Of a stretch of 47,526 nucleotides of DNA, positions 25,053-33,904 are shown in pieces. The number at the start of each line of letters is the position of its first letter. Position 1 is the stretch's first letter. The notes below the pieces were generated by a model that made no database searches, was not told where the DNA came from, and was given only the letters and a program-made list of their open reading frames with translations. The stretch comes from Flammeovirgaceae bacterium UBA2371. GTDB lineage: Bacteria > Bacteroidota > Bacteroidia > Cytophagales > Cyclobacteriaceae. Both the position numbers and the translations under genes were made by a program. The stretch is from positions 1,834 to 49,359 of the forward strand of contig DDTF01000040.1 in NCBI GenBank assembly GCA_002345965.1. The letters run 5' to 3'.

Positions 25053-26525
25053 ATGAAAATCCACATTACATTTTTACTGGCATTCGGACTTGTTATCTCC
25101 GCATTCGCTCAGAATCGCAAACTGCCTGCCGATACCTCGGTAATTACAGCCCACGAGGTAACGGTGAAAGGAAAACGTTTTCCATATACCGCCACTACTG
25201 GTACTCAGCCAGTGTGGGACAAGGATGGAAAAGTGATAGCTTCTCTCTATTATACTTATTATGAAAGAAGTGATATCAAAGATCGTGCATCACGTCCTTT
25301 ACTAATTTCATTCAATGGTGGCCCCGGATCAGCGTCCGTGTGGATGCACGTAGCCTATACTGGCCCTCGTGTATTACTCATTGATGCTGAAGGGTATCCT
25401 GTTCAACCTTACGGTGTTAAGGAAAATCCGAATTCTGTTTTGGATGTTGCCGATATCGTCTATGTCAACCCTGTCAACACAGGCTATTCTCGTGTACTGG
25501 ATGAAAAGGCACCACGCGAGACATTCTTCGGTGTGAATGCCGATATCAAGTACCTTGCTGAATGGCTCAATACCTTTGTAACACGTAAAAACCGCTGGCA
25601 ATCTCCCAAATACTTAATTGGAGAAAGCTATGGTACCACACGTGTGTCCGGGCTTGCACTTGAGTTACAGAACGCACAGTGGATGTATTTGAATGGTGTA
25701 ATACTTGTATCCCCAACAGGATTAGGTATTAAAAGAGATGGCCCTGTGGAGGCGGCTAACCGTTTGCCTTACTTTGCCGCTGCAGCCTGGTATCACAAAG
25801 TGCTTCCTGCAGACCTGCAACAAAAAGACCTGACAGTGGTGCTTGAGGAAGCAGAGCAATACACCATCAATGAACTCATTCCAGTTATTGCCATGGGAGG
25901 ATTTGCGGATCCTCAAAAGAAAAAAGATGCTGCCGCAAAGATGGCGCGTTACTCTGGCCTCAGTGAGAGCTTCATTTTACAAAACAATTTGGATGTAAGC
26001 ACCCGTGCATATTGGAAAGAGCTTCTTAGAAGCAAAGGCTATACCATCGGAAGATTAGACTCGCGTTACCTTGGAATTGATAAAATGGATGCTGGAGAAA
26101 ACCCCGACTACAGTGCAGAATTAACTTCATGGCTGCATTCCTTTACACCAGCAATTAATTATTATTTGCGTGAACACTTGAAGTTCAAGACCGACATCAA
26201 ATACAACATGTTCGGACCAGTTCATCCTTGGGACAATTCAAATGATAACACTGGTGATAACTTAAGGCAGGCGATGGCACAGAACCCCTATTTGAACGTA
26301 ATGTTCCAATCGGGATACTATGATGGCGCTACCACTTATTTCAATTCCAAGTATTCCATGTGGAACCTTGACCCAAGCGGTAAATTGAAGGATCGCCTGA
26401 GCTGGAAAGGCTACCGCAGCGGGCATATGATGTACTTGCGCAATGAAGATTTGATCAAATCGAATGACGATGTAAGAGAATTCATCGAGAAATCTTCATC
26501 CAAAGGCAAGGCTGCGAAATATTAA
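25053..26525 (+). CDS. Serine carboxypeptidase (S10 family)
   Basis: The 490-residue exported peptidase has a signal peptide (HITFLLAFGLVISAFAQ). S10 hallmarks are PLLISFNGGPGSASVWMHV (oxyanion hole), GESYGTTR with nucleophile S192, then D424 (GYYDGATTYF) and H458 (GYRSGHMMYLR), giving the Ser-Asp-His triad. The neighbouring ENPNSVLDVADIVYVNPVNTGYS is also typical. Members remove C-terminal residues from peptides. The gene is followed 27 nt later by a beta-lactamase-like lipoprotein gene, possibly in one transcript. Confidence 0.9.
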   Translation: MKIHITFLLAFGLVISAFAQNRKLPADTSVITAHEVTVKGKRFPYTATTGTQPVWDKDGKVIASLYYTYYERSDIKDRASRPLLISFNGGPGSASVWMHVAYTGPRVLLIDAEGYPVQPYGVKENPNSVLDVADIVYVNPVNTGYSRVLDEKAPRETFFGVNADIKYLAEWLNTFVTRKNRWQSPKYLIGESYGTTRVSGLALELQNAQWMYLNGVILVSPTGLGIKRDGPVEAANRLPYFAAAAWYHKVLPADLQQKDLTVVLEEAEQYTINELIPVIAMGGFADPQKKKDAAAKMARYSGLSESFILQNNLDVSTRAYWKELLRSKGYTIGRLDSRYLGIDKMDAGENPDYSAELTSWLHSFTPAINYYLREHLKFKTDIKYNMFGPVHPWDNSNDNTGDNLRQAMAQNPYLNVMFQSGYYDGATTYFNSKYSMWNLDPSGKLKDRLSWKGYRSGHMMYLRNEDLIKSNDDVREFIEKSSSKGKAAKY

Positions 26526-26552
26526 AAAATTACGCATCAAAATTAAAGCCAA

Positions 26553-27461
26553 ATGAAATCCTCGAACGACTTTCAAATTTTAATCGTCTTGTTCGTGGGT
26601 TTCATTTGGCTCTTTTCTTCCTGTTCCTCCAAGACACCATTGGCACAACTGAAGGAAGACATCAATAATGAGTTATCGAAAGTTGAGGGCGAATTTGGAA
26701 TCGCCTTCAAAGATTTGACAACAGGAGAAACGCTTTTCATCAACGAGAAAGAAGTATTTCATGCCGCCAGCACAATGAAAACCCCGGTTATGATTGAGGT
26801 TTTTAAGCAAGCACAAGCTGGTCATTTATCTCTGGCGGATTCTATCCTTATTAAGAATGATTTCAAAAGTATTGTAGACAGCACACACTATAGTTTAAAT
26901 GCTGAAGAGGATAGTGAGTCAATGCTTTACCATCAGGTAGGCACAATGAAACCACTCAGTGCTATTGTCTACGACATGATCAATATGAGTAGCAATCTTG
27001 CTACTAACATTGTAATCGAACTGGTTGATGCCAAAAATGTAACGCTAACGATGCACGATTTAGGTGCTAATGACTTACTTGTGTTAAGGGGTGTTGAAGA
27101 TTCAAAGGCATTCACGGCTGGATTGAACAATACTACCACAGCCTATGACCTTATGATGATTTTTGAAAAGCTGGCAAAAGGTAAAGCAGTGAGCCCGGAA
27201 GCAGATCAGCAAATGATCGATATTCTATTAGATCAAAAATTTAACGAAATCATACCCGCCCAACTTCCGGCCAATGTAAAAGTGGCGCACAAGACAGGAA
27301 CTATCACTGGCGTTCAGCACGATTCGGGGATTGTGATGTTGCCCGATGGGAAAGAATATGTGTTGGTTACGCTTTCTAAAAACCTCACTGATTCGGAAAA
27401 AGGTGTAGCTGCCATGGCCAACGTCTCTGAACTGATCTACAAGCACGTAGTTGGCCACTAG
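26553..27461 (+). CDS. Class A beta-lactamase-like serine hydrolase, lipoprotein
   Basis: The 302-residue protein has a lipobox (LFSSC, Cys near residue 24). Penicillin-recognising motifs are all visible: S73-T-M-K76, S146-S-N148 in place of SDN, and K247-T-G. E182 in RGVEDSKAF stands at the spacing of the deacylating glutamate of class A enzymes. It may thus be a genuine beta-lactamase or a related peptidase/esterase; the SSN motif and the absence of the usual ExxLN make substrate prediction unsafe. It sits 27 nt after the S10 peptidase gene. Confidence 0.82.
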   Translation: MKSSNDFQILIVLFVGFIWLFSSCSSKTPLAQLKEDINNELSKVEGEFGIAFKDLTTGETLFINEKEVFHAASTMKTPVMIEVFKQAQAGHLSLADSILIKNDFKSIVDSTHYSLNAEEDSESMLYHQVGTMKPLSAIVYDMINMSSNLATNIVIELVDAKNVTLTMHDLGANDLLVLRGVEDSKAFTAGLNNTTTAYDLMMIFEKLAKGKAVSPEADQQMIDILLDQKFNEIIPAQLPANVKVAHKTGTITGVQHDSGIVMLPDGKEYVLVTLSKNLTDSEKGVAAMANVSELIYKHVVGH

Positions 27462-27555
27462 CATTTACTTGTTTGCAGGGATAAAATAATAATACATCAT
27501 TCTTAAGGTAGTAAAATTCAAAGCTGTATCTTTCTCTGCTTCTAAAGATTCGGTT

Positions 27556-28875
27556 ATGGAAACCTCTACAAAGAAAATAGGATTATGGACCAGCACCTCG
27601 TTGGTGATTGGTAACATGATTGGGGCTGGAGTATTTTTAATGCCGTCTGCACTTGCTACCTACGGAGGTATAAGTTTATTGGGATGGATTTTTTCCGCTG
27701 CAGGGGCATTATTTCTTGCCATGCTTTTTGGTCGACTCAGTAAAATGATGCCAACAGGTGATGGAGGTCCTTATGCCTACACTCGCAAAGGATTTGGAGA
27801 TTTCCCTGGCTTTCTTGTCGCGTGGGGATATTGGATTTCGTGCTGGACCACCAACGCTACCATCGCAGTATCGCTGGTAGGTGCATTAAGTTTATTCATT
27901 CCAATATTAGGATTAAATCCTGTTGCTGCGGTATTGACGGCACTTGGTGCAGTATGGGGTCTCACATGGGTGAATGCGCTTGGAGTAAAGGAAGGTGGAA
28001 AAGTTCAGTTAGTGACCACAATGCTGAAGTTAATACCGTTAACACTCGTTGCTTTTGGAGGTTTGTTTTTTATCGACTTCAATAATTTTTTGCCTTTCAA
28101 TATTAGTGGCCTTTCAGATTTTGCGGCCATCAGCGCAACAGCCGCCATGACCATATTTGCATTTCAAGGCGTGGAATGTGCCACAATTCCCGCGGGCGAG
28201 GTTAAGAATCCTGAAACTACAATTGCTCGTGCTACCATGATTGGAACTTTAATTACGATCGTTGTTTACATCCTTAGCACAGTTTCTGTGATGGGCATTA
28301 TTCCAGCAGCGGAACTGCAAAAGTCTGTAACGCCTTTTGCAGACGCAGCCGAAAAAGTTTGGGGTGAAGGTGCCAGGTATTGGGTAGGTGCGGGTGTGGT
28401 TATATCTGCATTTGGAGCCCTTAATGGGTGGATCCTTATTCAAGGACAAGTTCCTTTTGCCATTGCGAAAGACAAACTGTTTCCTCACATCTTCGAAAAA
28501 AAGAACGAACGAGGCGCACCTGCTTTTGGTATTGTGATTTCTAGCGTACTGATATCCATATTAGTTTTCATGAATTACACCAAAGGATTGGTAGAGCAAT
28601 TTCAATTCCTTGTATTATTGACTACAGTTATGGTTTTGGTACCTTATTTATTTTCATCAGCATCTTATCTTATGCTATTGATTGAAAAAAAACATTTGAA
28701 CACAGGAGGATGGATAAGAGCCATTATTCTTACCGCTGGCGGATTTACCTTCTCTATCTGGGCGATTGCCGGCTCAGGGGAAGAATCAGTATACTGGGGA
28801 TTCCTGATGCTTTTAGCTGGTGTCCCTTTCTATATGTGGAATATTTGGAAAAGAAAAAGTGTTGAACATGAGTAA
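27556..28875 (+). CDS. APC-family amino acid permease
   Basis: The 439-residue membrane protein has about 12 hydrophobic segments. Its first helix carries the APC substrate motif SLVIGNMIGAGVFLMPSALA (GxxG bend), and FAFQGVECATIPAGEVKNP matches the helix 6 region of the AdiC/CadB/PotE-like branch. The substrate is likely an amino acid or amine. Its stop overlaps the ATG of an arginine-deiminase-like hydrolase by 8 nt, so arginine or a methylated or decarboxylated derivative is a reasonable guess, not shown by the sequence. A weak TATCTTTC element lies upstream near 27529. Confidence 0.85.
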   Translation: METSTKKIGLWTSTSLVIGNMIGAGVFLMPSALATYGGISLLGWIFSAAGALFLAMLFGRLSKMMPTGDGGPYAYTRKGFGDFPGFLVAWGYWISCWTTNATIAVSLVGALSLFIPILGLNPVAAVLTALGAVWGLTWVNALGVKEGGKVQLVTTMLKLIPLTLVAFGGLFFIDFNNFLPFNISGLSDFAAISATAAMTIFAFQGVECATIPAGEVKNPETTIARATMIGTLITIVVYILSTVSVMGIIPAAELQKSVTPFADAAEKVWGEGARYWVGAGVVISAFGALNGWILIQGQVPFAIAKDKLFPHIFEKKNERGAPAFGIVISSVLISILVFMNYTKGLVEQFQFLVLLTTVMVLVPYLFSSASYLMLLIEKKHLNTGGWIRAIILTAGGFTFSIWAIAGSGEESVYWGFLMLLAGVPFYMWNIWKRKSVEHE

Positions 28876-29749
28876 CTACAGTTGCCACTCAGAATTCGGA
28901 AAATTAAAATCAGTTTTTATTAAAGGAGCCAGAGAAGCTTTCATCAGTGACGCACACCTTGAAAAAAACTGGAAGCCACTTAACTATCTGTCGAAACCAG
29001 ATTTCAGCAAAGCCATTGAGGAGTATCAATCATTTGAAGCACTGCTGGCATTGTCAGGAGCCGACTTGCATTATTTTCCAAAAAATGAAAAAGTCAACAT
29101 GGACTCCATTTATTGCAGAGATGCTTCCATTGCCACAGATCACGGAGTTATCATTTGTAATATGGGCAAAGCCGGAAGAGTGGCAGAACCCCGTGCGGAA
29201 AAGGAGGCATTTGAAATGTACCAGATGAAAATACTTGGTGAGATAACATCACCCGGTACTGTAGAAGGTGGAGATGTTGCCTGGCTGGATGAAAAAACTT
29301 TAGCGGTTGGACTTACCTATAGAACCAATGAAGAAGGAATTGGTCAACTAAAAAAACTTTTATCCCCATATGGCATTCAGGTTTTGGTTGTGCCACTCCC
29401 CCACTATAAAGGTCCTTCTGATGTATTTCACTTGATGTCTATCCTTAGTCCGGTAGATCATAACCTTGCTGTAGTTTACTCCCCACTTATGCCTATCGTA
29501 TTCAGAAATGAATTGATCCGTAGAGGCTTTCAGTTTGTAGAGGTTCCTGATGAAGAATTTGATTCGATGGGATGCAACGTGTTCGCCACTGCGCCCCGAA
29601 AATGCCTGATGGTAAATGGCAACCCCAAAACCAAAAAAGCATTGGAAGACAAAGGATGTGAGGTGATGGAATACGAGGGAACCGAGATAAGTGTAAAGGG
29701 AGGCGGAGGGCCTACCTGTTTAACTCGTCCCATTCTTCGTTATCGATAG
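28868..29749 (+). CDS. Arginine deiminase / dimethylarginine hydrolase-like protein (GME superfamily)
   Basis: The 293-residue enzyme belongs to the amidinotransferase/deiminase fold. N-terminal CHSEFGKLKSVFIKGAREAF, then YCRDASI, TVEGGDVAWL, the catalytic H188 in DVFHLMSIL, and a C-terminal nucleophile C284 in GGGPTCLTRPI are all visible. Members hydrolyse guanidino groups to ureido products plus ammonia or an amine. The ATG at 28868 is chosen: it overlaps the permease stop by 8 nt. The TTG at 28820 would extend it deep into the permease gene. Coupling suggests the permease supplies its substrate. Arginine, dimethylarginine and agmatine cannot be told apart. Confidence 0.85.
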   Translation: MSNYSCHSEFGKLKSVFIKGAREAFISDAHLEKNWKPLNYLSKPDFSKAIEEYQSFEALLALSGADLHYFPKNEKVNMDSIYCRDASIATDHGVIICNMGKAGRVAEPRAEKEAFEMYQMKILGEITSPGTVEGGDVAWLDEKTLAVGLTYRTNEEGIGQLKKLLSPYGIQVLVVPLPHYKGPSDVFHLMSILSPVDHNLAVVYSPLMPIVFRNELIRRGFQFVEVPDEEFDSMGCNVFATAPRKCLMVNGNPKTKKALEDKGCEVMEYEGTEISVKGGGGPTCLTRPILRYR

Positions 29750-29751
29750 GC

Positions 29752-30498
29752 TTAAGGCCAATCGTTTAAACTCCAATCATAATCAAGATATGAAATGCTC
29801 GCATTGGAATTAATCGTTACTGGTGCATATTTATTCAAGAAATCAATGAGTGATCCTTTTTCTGTGAAGTCGCCTTTATACCACTTGAAAATACTTGAAA
29901 TCTCTGCTTTTTGAGAAGTTATTTTATTGCGGAATGAATTACTTAAAAAATCTCTTCCGGCCTGATCGAGCTGTTGCTCCAACCGGGCGGCATTGAAAGC
30001 TTCATTGAAGAGTTTTGGGCAAGACTTGGATGCACATACCACTGCGAAATGTATCCGTGGATCATTATAAGCCCTCCTGAGTTTTCCATGTTCAATATTG
30101 TTCAGGTCGTAAGTCTCATTACCAATTTTAATAAATTGAATATCCCATGGGGTATTTACTTTATAGATGCTACCCCCCAGATCTTTGATACTTTTCACCG
30201 GGTAATTATCAATAATCAATTTGATGGTAAACGCATTGTACGCATTGATCCAAAAAGCTTTTATTTCGTTGGTACTCCATGTCTTCTCGTTGGGAGGGTT
30301 TTTTGATAATGTCTTCAGGTACTTGTTAAATTCTACAGAATCCTTGATGAACCCTTTATAATTCACTCTGCCATCTTCAAGCACATGAATTTTTAACAAC
30401 TTATCAAATGCACCATGTGAGGGAGCTGTATTTTGCGCCACAGCTGATGCTCCAAAAAATAAGATTAAAATAGAAACTGTTATTTTCTTCAAGCTCAT
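29752..30498 (-). CDS. DUF547 domain secreted protein
   Basis: The 248-residue product has a signal peptide (KKITVSILILFFGASAVAQ) and the DUF547 pattern: KAFWINAYNAFTIKLIIDNYPVKSIKDLGG, then LNNIEHGKLR and HFAVVCASKSCPKLFNEAF, with the conserved CASKSCP. The ATG at 30498 is chosen over a TTG 30 nt upstream. It faces away from the peroxidase-ArsS genes and shares a 164-nt divergent promoter region with them. From memory, DUF547 genes recur beside arsenosugar clusters; the biochemical role is unknown. Confidence 0.85.
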   Translation of the reverse strand: MSLKKITVSILILFFGASAVAQNTAPSHGAFDKLLKIHVLEDGRVNYKGFIKDSVEFNKYLKTLSKNPPNEKTWSTNEIKAFWINAYNAFTIKLIIDNYPVKSIKDLGGSIYKVNTPWDIQFIKIGNETYDLNNIEHGKLRRAYNDPRIHFAVVCASKSCPKLFNEAFNAARLEQQLDQAGRDFLSNSFRNKITSQKAEISSIFKWYKGDFTEKGSLIDFLNKYAPVTINSNASISYLDYDWSLNDWP

Positions 30499-30618
30499 AT
30501 GATTATGCGATTTCTTGCAGTTTACCAACTTTAATAACAGGTTAATGTCACCTCTATTACAGATATACGTATTTTTAGTGTAATTAGATTGTTAAAAATC
30601 CAGTTTAGTTGCTTGTTG

Positions 30619-30636
30619 CGTATATTTAAACATACG
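30619..30636. promoter_or_regulatory. 18-bp palindromic operator candidate upstream of the ArsS genes
   Basis: CGTATATTTAAACATACG is symmetric at 8 of 9 base pairs. It lies 27 nt before the peroxidase-like ATG in the divergent DUF547/ArsS promoter region. A second CGTAT-containing palindrome, ATACGTAT, lies at 30565-30572. The symmetry fits a dimeric repressor, possibly ArsR-type, but no arsR gene is in the window. Confidence 0.45.
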
Positions 30637-30662
30637 GATATTTTAACCTGTTATACCAGTCT

Positions 30663-30995
30663 ATGAAAACCTACTACAATCCTGAAGACCTTAAGAAATT
30701 TGGCAACATCGGTGAATTTCAAAAAAAATTAGCTGATAAATTTTTTGATTATTATGGTGAGACGTTTAAAGAGGGAGCTTTGACCGCCAGAGAAAAGTCA
30801 TTGATTGCGCTTGCTGTCGCCCACACTATTCAATGCCCATATTGTATTGATGCCTATACGGTAGATACCATGGAGAAAGGTTGTGACGAACAACAAATGA
30901 TGGAGGCCGTACATGTAGCAGCTGCCATCCGAAGCGGTGCTTCTTTAGTCCATGGCGTACAAATGATGAATAAGTACAAAGAACTTTCGATGTAA
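30663..30995 (+). CDS. Arsenosugar-biosynthesis-associated peroxidase-like protein (AhpD fold)
   Basis: The 110-residue carboxymuconolactone-decarboxylase/AhpD-fold protein carries the redox motif C58-P-Y-C61 with H54 four residues before the first cysteine. The end is MMEAVHVAAAIRSGASLVHGVQMM. The family is recurrently the gene immediately before the radical SAM protein ArsS, as here, where it overlaps the ArsS start by one base. It is thought to handle peroxide or thiols in the arsenosugar pathway, but that role is inferred from context. Confidence 0.88.
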   Translation: MKTYYNPEDLKKFGNIGEFQKKLADKFFDYYGETFKEGALTAREKSLIALAVAHTIQCPYCIDAYTVDTMEKGCDEQQMMEAVHVAAAIRSGASLVHGVQMMNKYKELSM

Positions 30996-32053
30996 TGATT
31001 AAATCTTTAAAAGCGAGACACAGTCAACTTGCGGACGTAGGCTATGAACTTAAAATATTAAGTCAAAAAACACCAACAGGGTTTGAACCCGATGCCTTTT
31101 CTTCCAAGTTGAGGGAGTCCAATCTATTTCCCCTTCAACCTACAAAGATTGACACACTTCAAATTAATGTAGGTAAGATGTGCAACCAGACCTGCAAACA
31201 CTGTCATGTAGATGCTGGCCCAGACCGGAAAGAAATCATGACACGTGAAACAATGCAGCAGTGTCTCGATGTGATCCAAAATAATTCGTTTACAACTGTA
31301 GATATGACCGGGGGTGCACCCGAAATGAATCCGAATTTTAGATGGTTTGTTGAGGAGATTCGAGCCATCTCCAAAGAAATAAAAATAATAGTACGGTGCA
31401 ACCTTACCATCATTGTTGCCAATCCCTCCTATCACGATTTGCCTGATTTTTTTAAAAAACACAATGTAGAAGTGGTGTCGTCACTTCCCTATTTCAGCGC
31501 GATGAGAACAGATGCGCAGCGAGGAGAAGGTGTGTTTGAAAAATCAATTCGCGCTTTGAAAATGCTCAATGACGTGGGTTATGGAAAAGAAGGCACTGGA
31601 TTGATACTTGATCTGGTATATAATCCTTCAGGCGCCTTTCTTCCGGGCAATCAGGAATCGTTGGAATTTGAATTCAAGAAAAAATTGAAAGAGCCCTTTG
31701 GTATTTCATTTAATAAGTTATTTGCCATTACCAATTTGCCGATTAGCCGGTTTTTAGACTATCTGATTAGCAGCGGAAATTACGATGGTTACATGGAAAA
31801 GTTGATTGCCTCCTACAATCCGGTAGCTGCCGAAGGAGTGATGTGTCGGAATATGATTTCGGTGGGTTGGGATGGTCACTTATACGATTGTGACTTTAAC
31901 CAGATGCTGGAGATGAAAGTTGAAACACCAGGTCAACATATTGCTCAATGGAACAACAACGATTTGCATCGTAGAGAAATTCAAGTCAATCAACATTGCT
32001 TTGGTTGTACCGCAGGTGCAGGGTCCAGTTGTGGAGGAGCCACCACTTCATGA
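30995..32053 (+). CDS. arsS: Arsenosugar biosynthesis radical SAM protein ArsS
   Basis: The 352-residue enzyme is proposed to install the adenosyl-derived sugar moiety on dimethylarsenic by radical chemistry. The radical SAM cluster ligands are C63, C67 and C70 (CNQTCKHC), followed by MTGGAPEMNP. The C-terminal auxiliary cysteines include MCRNM, LYDCDFNQ, CFGC and the GSSCGG end. Some homologs carry selenocysteine in the terminal motif; here TGT codes for cysteine. ATG at 30995 overlaps the peroxidase stop. No arsM methyltransferase is visible nearby. Confidence 0.93.
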   Translation: MIKSLKARHSQLADVGYELKILSQKTPTGFEPDAFSSKLRESNLFPLQPTKIDTLQINVGKMCNQTCKHCHVDAGPDRKEIMTRETMQQCLDVIQNNSFTTVDMTGGAPEMNPNFRWFVEEIRAISKEIKIIVRCNLTIIVANPSYHDLPDFFKKHNVEVVSSLPYFSAMRTDAQRGEGVFEKSIRALKMLNDVGYGKEGTGLILDLVYNPSGAFLPGNQESLEFEFKKKLKEPFGISFNKLFAITNLPISRFLDYLISSGNYDGYMEKLIASYNPVAAEGVMCRNMISVGWDGHLYDCDFNQMLEMKVETPGQHIAQWNNNDLHRREIQVNQHCFGCTAGAGSSCGGATTS

Positions 32054-32086
32054 TTTTCATTTTCGTATCATATAAATAACACCGAC

Positions 32087-32773
32087 TTGTTCATTAGTGT
32101 GATCATACCCACTTACAATGAAGAAAGGTACATTTATCGATTAGTTGAATTTATTCTTCATCACGGAAAGGCTATTGTTACAGAGGTGATAGTAGTAGAT
32201 GGCCAAAGCACGGACATGACGGTGCTTGAGGCACAAAAGGCGGGAGCAATAACCCTGATTGCACCTCACCGATCGCGTGCGGCTCAGATGAATTTAGGCG
32301 CAAAACATTCCACTGGTGATGTTTTGTTTTTTGTACACGCAGATATAAAACTAGTGAACAGTTTTGTTCAAGATATTCAGGAATCTATTCAATCAGGGTA
32401 TGTGGCAGGATGCTACCGTTACCAATTTGATTCCACCAGAACAATTCTTAAAGTCAATGCCTATTTCACCCGCTTCAATGGCATCATGTGCCGCGGTGGA
32501 GATCAAACATTATTTATAAAGAAAGACATATTTAATAAATTAGGTGGCTTCGATGAAACTTTTGTGATCATGGAGGATTATCAATTGATACAAAAGGTGC
32601 AGAAGGGTTATCCGTTCAAAATTGTTCCTAAAAGCATTCTGGTTTCTGCCCGCAAGTACAGCAACAATTCATGGTTGCGCGTGCAACTGGCTAACCTCAC
32701 CATATTCTTTTTGTATTTTTTAAACCATCCACCTGAAAAAATGGCTGCCCTATACAAAAGAATGCTAAATTAA
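32087..32773 (+). CDS. TIGR04283-type arsenosugar biosynthesis glycosyltransferase
   Basis: The 228-residue GT2-like enzyme shows SVIIPTYNEERYI, VIVVDGQSTDMT, SRAAQMNLGAKHSTGDVLFFVHAD (the family hallmark, with Asp of the metal/nucleotide-sugar site) and FNGIMCRGGDQTLFIKKDIF. This is the glycosyltransferase repeatedly paired with ArsS, presumed to add the glycone of arsenosugars. The start is TTG at 32087, 33 nt after ArsS; a GTG at 32099 is possible but would remove part of the first strand. The gene is in line with a VOC gene 24 nt downstream. Confidence 0.88.
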   Translation: MFISVIIPTYNEERYIYRLVEFILHHGKAIVTEVIVVDGQSTDMTVLEAQKAGAITLIAPHRSRAAQMNLGAKHSTGDVLFFVHADIKLVNSFVQDIQESIQSGYVAGCYRYQFDSTRTILKVNAYFTRFNGIMCRGGDQTLFIKKDIFNKLGGFDETFVIMEDYQLIQKVQKGYPFKIVPKSILVSARKYSNNSWLRVQLANLTIFFLYFLNHPPEKMAALYKRMLN

Positions 32774-32797
32774 GGCGGTTAAAAATTAGGTGTAGTA

Positions 32798-33859
32798 ATG
32801 GAGTTGCCCATAATAGCAGGAATTCAACAAATAGGAATAGGTGTTGCCAACGCTGAGGAAGCCTGGACGTGGTATCGCAAGCACTTTGACATGAACATTC
32901 CCATATTCAAAGACAAAGCCACCGCATCATTAATGACACGGTACACCAACAATGTTGCTGAGGATCGATTTGCCATTCTGGCCATCAACGGGCAAGGTGG
33001 CGGTGGATTTGAAATCTGGCAATACACTTCAAAAACGCCCGAACCCAACAAAGAAGAAATTGCCTTAGGAGATACTGGAGTATATGCGATCAAAATGAAA
33101 TCCAGGAATGTAGAAAAATCTTATTCTCATTTTAGAGATCATGGAATTGATACCCCTGGTGGATTACAAACCAGCCCTGACGGACGAAAACACTTCTTCG
33201 TAAAAGATCCCTACGGTAATTTGTTCCAGGTGATTAATGGCAACAGCTGGTTAAAGAAAAATAAATCGCACTCTGGCGGTGTTTCTGGTTGTGTCATTGG
33301 CGTTTCCGATATAGCTAAAGCACTGCCTTTGTACCAATCTGTACTGGGATATAAAGAAATCATTTACGATGAAACTGGCATTTTCAGTGACTTTAATGGT
33401 CTTTCTGGCGACCAGCAAAAATACCGAAGAGTCCTTCTGAGCAGTAATTCTAAAAGATGGGGAGCCTTCAGCCGATTGCTAGGTCATACCGAGTTAGAAT
33501 TGGTGGAAATAATCGGTGAGCAACCAAAAAAAATATTTGAAGGAAGAAACTGGGGTGACTTGGGCTTTATTCACGTGTGTTTTGATGTTCATGGTATGGC
33601 CCAGCTAGGCACTAAATGCGCCAGCCATAATTTCCCTTTTACTGTTGACAGCAGCAATTCATTCGATATGGGGAAGGCAGCTGGGCATTTTTCATATTGT
33701 GAAGATCCAGATGGTACTTTAATTGAATTTGTGGAAACCCATAAAATACCCATTATGGAAAAATGGGGTTGGTATCTCAATCTTAAAAATAGAAATCCTT
33801 TGAAACCTTTACCTGACTGGATGTTTTCGATGCTGGGTTTGGCCAAAGTAAAAAACTAA
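32798..33859 (+). CDS. Two-domain VOC-family (glyoxalase/dioxygenase-like) protein
   Basis: The 353-residue protein contains two tandem vicinal-oxygen-chelate units. The first begins IQQIGIGVANAEEAWTWYRKHFDMN and ends HFFVKDPYGNLFQVI, with Gln in place of metal ligands. The second begins VSGCVIGVSDIAKALPLYQSVLGY and includes GFIHVCFDV (H259) and DPDGTLIEFVE (E310), which look like intact ligands. One metal site may therefore remain. A Trp-rich C-terminal tail (EKWGWYLNL...PDWMFSMLGLAKV) follows. It starts 24 nt after the glycosyltransferase and may share its transcript. The reaction is unknown. Confidence 0.8.
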   Translation: MELPIIAGIQQIGIGVANAEEAWTWYRKHFDMNIPIFKDKATASLMTRYTNNVAEDRFAILAINGQGGGGFEIWQYTSKTPEPNKEEIALGDTGVYAIKMKSRNVEKSYSHFRDHGIDTPGGLQTSPDGRKHFFVKDPYGNLFQVINGNSWLKKNKSHSGGVSGCVIGVSDIAKALPLYQSVLGYKEIIYDETGIFSDFNGLSGDQQKYRRVLLSSNSKRWGAFSRLLGHTELELVEIIGEQPKKIFEGRNWGDLGFIHVCFDVHGMAQLGTKCASHNFPFTVDSSNSFDMGKAAGHFSYCEDPDGTLIEFVETHKIPIMEKWGWYLNLKNRNPLKPLPDWMFSMLGLAKVKN

Positions 33860-33904
33860 TGAGCCGGTAAAAATTTCCCCTTAAAGGGTGATAAAAATTA
33901 AAAA

